Source: Yamagishiella unicocca
Taxonomy: Eukaryota; Chlorophyta; Chlorophyceae; Chlamydomonadales; Volvocaceae
Assembly: GCA_003116995.1 (NCBI GenBank)
Contig: BDSL01000104.1
Span: 124,001 to 188,000, forward strand
Length of the DNA stretch: 64,000 nucleotides
Direction: 5' to 3'
Part shown: positions 13,501 through 22,100 of the stretch, piece after piece
Layout: each line of letters opens with the position of its first letter
Position numbering within the stretch: position 1 is the first letter of the stretch
Position numbers and translations under genes: made by a program
The notes under the pieces: model-generated
Told to the model about the DNA's origin: nothing
Databases searched by the model: none
Seen by the model: the letters and a program-made list of their open reading frames with translations, nothing else

Positions 13501-16500
13501 ACTCCCGCAGCCGCCTGGAGCGGTCCCTCACGGCGGAGAGGGTGGCGGAGCGGCGGGCGGCGGCCATCGAGCAGGAACGAGACGCGCTCCGCACCGCGCT
13601 GTCCAGCCCCTCCGCAGCGGCCCGCGTGGAGAACCCCGCCTCGCTAAGCGGCCGGCTGCTGGCGGGGCAGCAGGCGGCGGCCGTGGAGCAGCTGCAGCAG
13701 CTCAACCAGGCGCTGCAGCAGCAGGTGCCGGGGGGCTGTAACGGACTGCTGCCCAACGCCACCCTCCTGCCGCCTAGTGTGGTATCCGACCGGGCCTCAT
13801 GCCGCATGCGGCGCGTGGCGGTGTCCCCCGCAACCCCTGCCCATCTCCTCGCCGCCATCTCCCTAACTGCCCCCTCCCCGCTCGCCCCCCTGCCCCCCAG
13901 GCCTCCTCGCTGCAGCAGGAGGTCGCCGCTAGCTCCTCGGCGGCGGAGGGGCAGGCCATGGCCGCACGGGCCGCCACGGCTCGCGCCGAGGCTGCCGAGC
14001 ACCGCGTCAAGCAGCTCGAGCGGGAGGCGAACAGCCTGGCTGCCGAGGTGGCCGCACTGCAGGCACGTGTAACCGGCGGCTCTCCCACCCAACCACCCAA
14101 CCACGACGTATTGGTCTCTTCCAGTACGCAATGGAAGAGACACTGGAAGAAGCAGGTCTCGCTGGTCTTTTTCCTCGCACTTCCGACGCCTTTGCCACCG
14201 CAACCGCTGGGGGGTGGAGGCTGGAGCCCCGACTGCCCCCCACTGCACCGCCCCGCCTGACGCAGGAGCGGCTGGGTCGTGGGGAGCTGATACGCGCGGG
14301 CGGTGTGCGGGTGCTGCACCTGCGCCACAACCCGGAGGTCGAGGCCAAGCAGGTGGCGCGGGAGGCCGCTGTGACGCAGCTGGCGGCGGAGAACGAGGCG
14401 CTCCGGAACCAGGTGGCGGAGCTGGAGGCGGCGGTGCAGCAGCTGCAGCAGCAGCAGCAGCACGCGGGCGGCACCGCGGCAGGTCGGATCCGTCTCCCAC
14501 CTGCTCCTAGAAGTTTCCGAGCGCTTGTTGCTGACGACTGCCACGAACATCATCACATACCCCATCCCCGGTTCTCCCCATTTGTTTTGCTTTTTTGTTT
14601 ATTTTTCCAGGGGCCCAGCCGGTGCAGGGCGGGGACCAGCCCCAGTGCGTTCCCGCCGTGGCTGGCCCCGCGCTGGGAGGCGGAGTGGCCATCGCGGTCA
14701 AGGACGCCGAGATCACTGTGCTGCGGCGCAAGGTGGAGGAGTGCGAGAAGGCCATGAGCCGCCTCAAGGCGGTCTTCAAGGAGCGCATCACCGTCTTCAG
14801 GTGCGGGCACATGTTCCCCAGGAACCCCTTGGGACCCCTTGGGTCCGGTACGACTTGGTGTCCTAGCGCATGCGACCTGACCCGGCTGCTGCCGCCGCTG
14901 CTGCCCCGCCGGGCCGCGCAGGGAGGCGTGCTACAGCCTGTTCGGTTACCGCGTGGACATGACGGCGGAGGCCACCGCGGCCGCCGACGCCGCCGGCGCC
15001 CCCACCACCTTCACCCTCAAGCCGCAGCACGCAGACGACCCGGCGGCGCTGCTGGTGTTCAGGTGAGACACCCCCCCTCCCCGCGACCGACCCACATCCG
15101 CGACCGACCCACATCCGCGACCGACCCACATCCGCGCGCACAAGAGGAACCAACCAATCACAGTCAAAAGCACCAGGAATAGCATTTGTGGTCCGTTTCG
15201 TTTGTGTTTTGTTTGCGTTACGCGTTACGCAGGTGTACGGGCGGTGGTCACATGGAGCTGCTGCCCAACACCTTCACCCGCGAGCGCCTGGCGCGCGAGG
15301 TGGACACCTTTGTGGGCAAGTTCAGCTGCATCCCGGCGCTCACCGCCAACCTGACGATGGACAACTTCCAGAAGCAAACACAGTGCTGAGCGCGCACTGG
15401 GTGCTGAGTGCTCCGCGGGGCGGGGCGAGGCGGCGAGGATCAGCCGGCGGGCAGGCACTCGCTTGTGCGGTGCGGTCTTGGGAGGGGAGGCGGTTTGGGA
15501 GGCGGCTGGTCCGGTGGGACAGGCAGGAGCAGGTTTCGCTGGCTAGGATGTTGGCGGGGGGGCGGGACGAGGCAAGCGGCGCGTGCGTACGCGTGTGTGT
15601 GTGTGTTTGTGTAAAGAGATACGATACGCCGGTGTCGTGTTGATGGTGGCTCTGCGCTAGGCAGGAAAGAGGCGGTTGGAGCCGACGAGGCGACGATTCA
15701 GCATGGTTTAGCTTGCAACCTGAACGTGGATGAAGCAGATTTTGTGTTTGCTAGCGTCTCGCGATGGTCTTTGGTATGTTTGGTAGATGGGGGCTCATGG
15801 CGGTCGGCTTCCGGTTTTGAATTGAAGCTATTTTGGTTTGCACGGACCGTGATGTGCTGACAGATGCAACGTGTACCTGCGCTGTCACTAGGTGGCGGTC
15901 ACAAAGTACGAACGCCGCCTGGGTTGTCGCCTTTTCGGCACTGGTTGCTCAGTCGTGTAGCGTGCCGCAGCCGAGGTGCGTCGCACAAGTTGTACGGCAG
16001 CACCCCGCCCACAGCCTCGAGTACTAATCGTAGCCCGTGCCATGTGGCGGGCGCCGCACTGCATAAGGCCCACGACCAGCCTCCTGCCCCCGTTACGGAC
16101 CCCGCCTCCGACGACTCACCTAGCGGGTGCCCGCAGCGTGGCCCGGAAGTCTCCATCTATGAGGGGCAGCAGCAAGGCGTAAGGCCCATTGGTCGCCATC
16201 TCCGCCATCAGGAACTGGGTCTCCGGCGGCAGCGTCCACGTCGCTGTGCGCCACTCGGGAGTCATCCACCACAGCTTGTTGCGAGCACACGCCAGCAGCC
16301 GCTTGAAGTTGAGCTGCGGAGTGGATAGCACGGCAGGCGGGAGTCGGCTAGCGTCGGTGGGTGGGTATTCCACGTGGGTTCATTCAACGTCCAACGGTGG
16401 ACTCCCAAACTCGATGGGTGGACCCGACGCGCAATGTGCGGCTTGGCTGCCTCCCTGGAGCCGTGCCAGTGCAAGGGGGGCTTGGCTGCCGACTAGGGAA

Positions 16501-17476
16501 GCGCGGTCGCTGGCAGCTCCCTTGATCACTGACCTCTTGCGCACGTGACAGCGCCCAGGACGTTCATCGCAACCGGCGACACGACACCTCCAGCAGAGGC
16601 CCCCGGCCCTGGCCCCGACCCTGGCCCCCAACCCTGGCCCCGACCCTGGCCCCGGCCCTGACCCCCGACCCTGGCCCCGACCCTGGCCCCGGCCGGCTGC
16701 GGTCATTGCGGCCCAGCACACAAAGCCCTTTCCCCGCCCCCAGGTTGTGTTGTTGTTGTGGTTCCCCACCTGGCCCACGACTACATCCAGCGAGCTGGTG
16801 GGGCCCACGGGGCTGGTCACCCCTAGCACCACGCCGCCGTGCTGCGAGGCCTCCACGTTGGCAGCAGCGTTCTTGTGAAGCATGTCCAGGACCACCTGCC
16901 CAGACGTGAACGGGAAGACCGGCGTCAACGCGCGCGCACCGCGCCCCACCTCACCGCCGTGGAGGAACGTGTTAGAAGAGATGATGATGCTACGGCGGCG
17001 TGCTTGCACGCGCACGCGCACGCCGGCACGAGGGCAGTCAGGAGAAACTACGTAGCTGGTTAGTTAGTTAGCTTCCCGGCACTCGCCACGCGGGCCCTAT
17101 GACCTATGGGTGTACGGCACACGACACAACTAAGGCCAGGCCACGAGCTGGCCCAGGCACACGCCTGTTGGCGTTACACGGCTGTGCGTTACACACAAGC
17201 ACACGCCCGGTGCCCGGGCCCCCCGGACGGCGCCATAAGCGCCATAACATCAGCAGTAGCAGCAGCAGTAGCCACCACGACCCAAGAGCCATGCCCCACC
17301 GTGTAGTCCAGCTCCGGAGCCACAACCGCCCCTGACGCAACGGTCAAGTGGATGCTGGATGGCGACAGCGCCGCCTGCTGCTGCTGCTGGGCTGTGACGC
17401 CACCACTGGGGGCGGCTGCCAGCGCGGGAGGCGCGATGGCCTGCTGAGCCTCCGGCCCCCGGGCGGCGCCCGTCAT
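2446..17476 (-). CDS. raffinose synthase / alkaline alpha-galactosidase family protein (GH36), 16 exons
   Basis: Glycoside hydrolase family 36 enzyme of the plant Sip1/raffinose-synthase type, which transfers or hydrolyses alpha-galactosyl groups on raffinose-series sugars. Exons (high to low): 17300-17476, 16770-16895, 16120-16313, 10543-10876, 10229-10330, 9893-9965, 9081-9620, 8625-8808, 7962-8158, 7475-7588, 5924-6053, 5322-5501, 4786-4960, 4362-4484, 3453-3614, 2446-2919; sum 3285 nt, 1094 residues. Family motifs in order: KLWWMTPEW with [32 protein letters not shown] (271-277), [21 protein letters not shown] (nucleophile Asp about 672), [11 protein letters not shown] (acid/base region about 735), [21 protein letters not shown] and GRPTRDCLF. 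About 240 residues rich in Ala/Gly/Pro are inserted after the IIDDGWQ block. Typical plant members are 750-850 residues. The start ATG at 17476 is the least certain point. Substrate cannot be decided from sequence. MAD1 lies inside its third intron on the other strand. Confidence 0.9.
3364..3420 (-). repeat. intronic repeat family 1, donor-side copy
   Basis: Full-length arm carrying CATCGAAACGTCTGTCCTAA on the plus strand, followed by the CCACAGGTCTTCCTCG end. It lies in intron 2920-3452 of the GH36 gene, about 32 nt from the 5' splice site at 3452, in sense orientation to that gene. Confidence 0.75.
4174..4243 (+). repeat. intronic repeat family 2
   Basis: Copy with core GGTTTGTCGGCCGTGGATTC followed by GCGGATTCTCTTCTCAAACC. 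It lies in GH36 intron 3615-4361. The first 30 bp (CTGGACCATCACCTTCGCCG) are shared with the copy in BBS8 at 22477-22543. Confidence 0.7.
4262..4340. repeat. (CA)n microsatellite
   Basis: Interrupted CA/CACG dinucleotide tract in GH36 intron 3615-4361. Confidence 0.85.
4508..4562. repeat. (GT)n microsatellite
   Basis: About 25 GT units in GH36 intron 4485-4785, close to the 3' splice site of the exon ending at 4484 (minus gene). On the sense strand this reads as a CA tract. Confidence 0.9.
4702..4750 (+). repeat. intronic repeat family 2
   Basis: Copy with core GGTTTGTGGGCCGTGGATTT then GCGGATTCTCTTATCAACCC, in GH36 intron 4485-4785. Confidence 0.7.
5183..5280 (-). repeat. intronic repeat family 1, two partial arms
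   Basis: Two partial copies in tandem in GH36 intron 4961-5321: 5183-5225 (ATCCTAAACGGTTTTCC, TACACGGG) and 5246-5280 (CGGACATCCACGGGTTTCCC). The second lies about 41 nt from the 5' splice site at 5321, sense to the gene. Confidence 0.7.
6711..7464 (-). repeat. ~755 bp intronic repeat, copy 1
   Basis: Near-identical in reverse complement to 40599-41361. It occupies the donor half of GH36 intron 6054-7474 and starts about 10 nt after the 5' splice site with a family 1 arm (7396-7464). The encoded frames are not conserved as a protein and no domain was recognised, so it is treated as a non-coding repeat. Orientation relative to the host gene is the same in both copies. Confidence 0.85.
7604..7672 (+). 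repeat. intronic repeat family 1, acceptor-side copy
   Basis: Full arm reading TTTCGAGGAAGACCCGTGG ... TTTTGAGATGCATGCTGG on the plus strand, so antisense to the GH36 gene. It ends 15 nt from the 3' splice site of exon 7475-7588. Together with 7396-7464 it places complementary arms on both sides of that exon. Confidence 0.8.
8581..8611. repeat. interstitial telomere-like repeat
   Basis: AACCCTAAAACCCTAAAAAC-type tract, two to three CCCTAAAA units, in GH36 intron 8159-8624, 14 nt from the 5' splice site. CCCTAAAA is the Chlamydomonas telomere unit. Confidence 0.7.
9836..9890. repeat. 9-bp minisatellite
   Basis: About six tandem units of CCGCCTCAA with variants in GH36 intron 9621-9892, abutting the 5' splice site at 9892. 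Confidence 0.85.
11127..15389 (+). CDS. MAD1: MAD1-like spindle assembly checkpoint protein, 13 exons
   Basis: Mad1 anchors Mad2 at unattached kinetochores and at nuclear pores. Exons: 11127-11263, 11343-11403, 11475-11585, 11688-11825, 11935-12150, 12402-12809, 13093-13236, 13452-13724, 13901-14062, 14266-14482, 14611-14800, 14922-15062, 15233-15389; sum 2355 nt, 784 residues (human MAD1 is 718). Most of the protein is coiled coil rich in Glu, Ala, Arg and Gln. Diagnostic blocks are [17 protein letters not shown] and the C-terminal RWD-like domain: [39 protein letters not shown] and [18 protein letters not shown]. The first two exons were chosen because phase fits and an ATG-initiated Ser/Pro-rich N-terminus results; they are less certain. 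The donor of exon 9 fits only as a GC donor (CAG/GCACGT). The whole gene lies antisense in a GH36 intron. Confidence 0.9.
12801..12888 (+). repeat. 29-bp tandem repeat spanning a MAD1 5' splice site
   Basis: Three units of CTCGGCAAGGTAACACAACC plus CCATGGGCG. Each unit contains the last nine exon bases and the GTAACA donor of MAD1 exon 6, so three equivalent donors lie 29 nt apart. Confidence 0.9.
13251..13283. repeat. interstitial telomere-like repeat
   Basis: Degenerate CCCTAAA units (AAGCCCTAAACCCTAAACCC) in MAD1 intron 13237-13451, 15 nt after the 5' splice site. Confidence 0.6.
15610..15614 (+). terminator. probable MAD1 poly(A) signal
   Basis: TGTAA, the green-algal poly(A) signal, 221 nt after the MAD1 stop. 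Cleavage would be expected a short way downstream. Confidence 0.5.
16598..16692. repeat. 12-bp minisatellite
   Basis: Tandem GACCCTGGCCCC units with variants in GH36 intron 16314-16769. Confidence 0.85.
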
Positions 17477-19124
17477 CTCCCTCGGGCTTCCGGGTGTCGC
17501 CGGGGCTGGCGCTGGGGCGGCAGACGCCTTGGCGAGGCCTGCGGGCCGGGGCCGTGGTCGAGATCAGTAGGCAGGCGGGTGGGGCGACGACCCAAATGGG
17601 GGCGCGTGGGGACAGACAGGAAGGCACCCCCCCCCGGCGGTGAGGTCCGTGTGTGCGCTTCTAATTTTGCGCCTGCCTCGTGCGTCGTAGTACGAGGAAG
17701 GCCGTCACGTGATTCTGGCTGTACGACAGTGTGCTGCCCTGCTTGTGCGTCCCGCCGGATCAAATCCACGCCGCCCTCCCGCCGGCAAATGCCGGAGCAC
17801 CCGACCACACGGGCAATGAGGAGAGACCCGCAATGGAGCGCATCCAGCGTGTTGCGAGCAGACAGCGTTGCGGCGTCGCGAAATTGGGCGATGCCATGGA
17901 TCGCGCGAGGGACGCGACATATCCCGGCAGGCCCCGCCCGCACGGGCGCACCTCTGCTGGTGGATTGCAGCGCTTGATGCGGCTTAAGCTGACTCGTGAC
18001 GCCAAGCAGCGTCTGCCGTGAAGGCCGGTGGAGATGTCGTGACGTTGGCGTCGGTACCGGCCTGAAGAACGACGCAGCTCCCAATTGGCTGCTGCGCAGA
18101 CGATCCAGAGCACACAAAACAGTCAGATGCGTTACGGCTTGCCTTTGTCGCCCAACGGCGGCCTGCTGAACCCCAAGTAACCTGTGCGTTGCGGACTTAA
18201 GTGCCAGCGGCAGGCCTCTTGTTGGAGTATAATAACACCTTTCAGTGTAGCTATGTAGATGTGGTATCCCGGAGCCGTCATATGCCCGTCCGGCGACGCC
18301 ACAACCCGGCAACCACCCGAACGCCCGTCCCTAACCAAGCACTGCAGTTCCTATCTGCTGCGAATTTTCGGCTATTAATCACCCCGTCAAAATGGCCTCC
18401 TGGTAAAGGGCTGCAAGCTTGCGACCCGTGGGCAATAAAGTTCGTTACCCGCCCAACACGCGCACCTTAATTGCGAGGATCCAGGGCGCAGGCGGAGGAG
18501 ACCCCTACCCAGTCCAGTGACGGCACGCGTGGATTGTAGCGGCATTTAGCAAGTCGTCGACCCGACTCGCGCCCTACTCGTATCGCATACCCCAAGCGGT
18601 CGTCAGTAACTAGACCTAAACCAGCCACTGTGCATTTGGGTCTTATCAACCGGGCAAGTTATGGCTGCTTGCTCGAGCAACGGGCGGATTGCGGTCTGCT
18701 GGCAAGGTGTAAAGCTGTAAGGACAAGCGTGTGTACTGTTGCAGGTCAGTGCAATCTAAAATGACAATCCAGAAGGAGCACTTGCTTAGCAGGACCGATA
18801 GCCTCCATGCAATTCATGATGTCAGCCGTGCCGTGCAGGTGGAGCTGGGCGATGCGCTTCCTTACGTCAACTAGTGGTCATCCATGTTTGCTAACAATAA
18901 GTCGTATCTACTACCTGGATACCATAATTATTAAGCCAGCTGCTCCCTTGTGAATTGCGCAAGGACCGGCATGCCCACCCCTATCAACGATTGAGTGCAT
19001 CCAAGGAGCTATTTCGCAGCAATCACCTGTAGAGCAATCATTCACACATTGCGTTGACGGAATGAAAGCGTGAAAGCAAAGGGCGCGCGAGGGCCGCGCG
19101 CCGTGGCGCTATCGGCCCAGTAAA
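17477..19124. other. intergenic, divergent upstream region of GH36 and BBS8
   Basis: The 1.65 kb between the start codons of two divergently transcribed genes must hold both 5' UTRs and promoters. A 279-codon minus-strand frame (17473-18312) has no recognised domain. I see no clear TATA box or RNA gene. The 18.6-19.1 kb part is less GC-rich than the flanking genes. Confidence 0.5.
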
Positions 19125-22100
19125 ATGGCAGCAATGCAGCAACAACCCTCGACTCTAAATCCTGTATGGCTTGCCCAGAGCCGGCTGCGACGGCGGAAGT
19201 TTGACTCTTGCATCGAGGTGTGCACCAGCATACTTGAGAAGAACCCTTACGATCAGGTACGGTAGCATCACGCATTCCTGCAGAGAAGCAAAGAAGCAAC
19301 CAAAGGAAGGGAGTCGGAGACCATGTGTATTTGTCTTTCGGTTAAGCTTAAGTGTCCTCGCCGGCAACCATGCGATGCCCGTCAGGCTGTATGGTACTTG
19401 AAGACTCGTGCGCTGACGCTTAAAAACTGGATCGATGACCTGGAGATTGAGGAGGAGGTGAGGAGGCACGAAACGGGAGGAACGGTGATTTGGGCCATCT
19501 TCCCGCCAGCCAGCCCACACCCCATGCTAGTTGCCCCTCTCTGCGCCACCACGAGCTACCAGCGCGTGCTGGTTCGTCCTTTCGTGCTTGCTGCACCGGC
19601 AACGACGCGCTTGTGGCCCTGCACGTCCCATGCCACCATTCGGGAAGTGGACCACGAATCGGAAGGACCGTCGCACGCCCCACTGCCCCACTGCAACCTC
19701 GCCAAAAGTCACTCGTTCCACGGACGCCACTGCGCAGTCCCAGGACCAGCCCTGCTCCACCACCCAGCAAACGGCCTTCCCGCCTCTCCGCCCCTCCCGC
19801 CTGCCTGTGTAGGGTGTGGCGGATGTGCTCATGGACGAGCACCAGGTGGCGCAGGTGCCCCGGCCGGGCACATCGCTGTCTCGGCCGCTGACCAGCGCGA
19901 CGGGATCGGTGAGAGCGGCTCGGCTGGGTCGGGGTGCTGGCCCTCCCTGGCGCGCGGGGAAGGGAGGCGAAGTCGCGCGGAGATCCATCCCTTGTCCATC
20001 CCGGCGACCACGATGAAAGGGATGAGAGGCCTCGCTGGCAGTGCTGGTGCTCAAGCACCTGCATGGCGGTGACCAAGCGAAGGGGCCAGCCGAGCCGGAG
20101 GAGCATGCGGGTGTCGAGCTGGCCGGGGTAGTGGCGGATGTATGCGGCAGGGGACTAGGCGCGTCAGCTGGCGACCCCTGCCCGACCCCTGCCTCACCCC
20201 TGCCTCACCCCTGCCCGACCCCTGCTCCTCCCACAGGGCGCCCCCAGCCAGGCGGTGCGCCCCATGACCGGCAGCGGGCGGCCGCTGACCGGCTTCGCGC
20301 GCCCCGGCACCAGCAGCCGCCCCACCACCTCCGCATCCGGCCGCGTGGGCACCGCCAGCCTGCAGCAGGCGCTCAAGGGCGCCAAGCCGGGCACCGCCAG
20401 GCCCGTCACCACGTCGGGCAGGTGCGACGGGAGGCGGGTGTACGGCGTACGGCGTACGGCACGGGGCGGCAGTCGGCCTGGAGGGGGAGGGTGACAGGGC
20501 CGAGCAGCGCGGGGGGCGCGGGGGGTGGGCGAGAGACGGGGGACGGGTTCCGGGCTCTAGGGAGGTAGGTCCAGGGCGCAAGAAGGGGCTGGACCGACTG
20601 ACTGACTGACTGACCCGGGCGCGGGTGCGGGACTGGGGGGTCCGTCCTGGGACAAGGCTTGGAACGGACGTGAACGGCACCCAGCAGCACCTCGCCCCGT
20701 GGGTCTACCTGACGGACAGCCGCCGCCTCCCCGTCGTCGCCTCGTCGGCGGAGCTTCATGGCTCCGGAGCCGCTGACGGTCGCCGCCGCCCCTGCCGTGT
20801 TTCCTTCAGGTTCGTGCGGCTGGGCACCGCCAGCCTGGCCTCCGAGCCCGGCGGCCCCTTCATCGCGGTGGACCGGCTGGACCTGCGCAAGTACGCCGCC
20901 CGGCCGCTGCTGGCTCGGGCGCTGTGCGACTACCTCATCTACACGGAGCACAACATGAAGCGGGCGCTGGAGCTGTGCGCGCTGGCCACGCAGCAGGCAG
21001 AGTACCAGGTGGGGCGGGGCGGGGGGTTCGAGGGAAACCCGTGGCGGGGCGGGGGGGGGGGCGATAAGACCTGTGGATCCGGGGCGGGGCGGGGAGGGAG
21101 CGAGAAGACCCGGTTACACAACACAGGTATAATAGCTGGCGTATTGTCTTCGGACACATAGTTGTGGGCGCATGCTGGAGCATTGACGACCGAGAAGGAG
21201 GGGGAGACGAGCCAGAAGACCCGATTTACATGACATAGGAGATGGAGGACAGAAACTAGCCGGTAGGGGGCGGAGAGGCGAGCTGGGAGCTGGGCGGCGT
21301 ACCGACAGGCCAACATCGGAGGTCAGCAGGGCACGGAGCAGAGCGGCCTTTACAGCCATCCGATTGTGCCCTCATCGGCGCCCGCCTTCCCTGCAACCCG
21401 GTCAACCCTGCACTCGGGGTCACAGGACTGGTGGTGGAAGGCCCGGCTGGGCAAGTGCTACTACCAGCTGGGGCTGCTGCGTGACGGCGAGCGGCAGTTC
21501 AAGTCGGCGCTGGGGCAGGGCCAGGCGGCCAGCACGGCGGGCGGCGTGGCGGCGGGCTTGGGGCCAACCGCCAACGGCCTCAACGGTGGCGCTGTTATGA
21601 TCAGCTGCGTGCTGGAGCTGTGTAAGATCTACCTGCGTATGGACCAGGTGGGGGGCGGCAGGTGGGGGACGTATGGACCAGGTGGGGGGCGGCACAGCGG
21701 CGGTGCGGTGCGGTGGAGGGTGTCAAACGCCAAGCAGCGGAACTCCGCGGGAGGGTCGCGTGCGGCTGCGTGGGGTGCAGCTGGTGGCTGGGCAGGGATG
21801 CTAACAGCAGCTGGGGCTGTGAAGCCTGCGGCGCTCGGGCCGGAGGCAGCGACGACGTCCGCCAGCGAAGCAGCAGCAGCTGCAGCAGCGAGCCACCGAA
21901 ACATGCATACCCCCCACCGGGCTTTCGCAACGCCCCCACGTATGTCACCTTCCAATCTCACCTCCAAGCCCTCCCTCCGGCCTTCCCCCGGCCCCTCAAC
22001 TAAGTCCCTCCAGCATGCATCTCGAAACGTCTGTTCTAATCGGTTTTCCTTTCGTACACGGGTTTCCCTTGCCTCCCGCCGCCCTCCAGCCCAACACCGC

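Noticed and set aside
13385..14500. 371-codon minus-strand frame
   Set aside because: Also antisense to MAD1 exons 8-10, low complexity, no domain.
16120..17476. Separate short gene encoding the N-terminus of a raffinose synthase
   Set aside because: The 16120 donor and the 10876 acceptor join in phase, and the joined protein matches the family without gap or overlap. One gene with a long intron is simpler.
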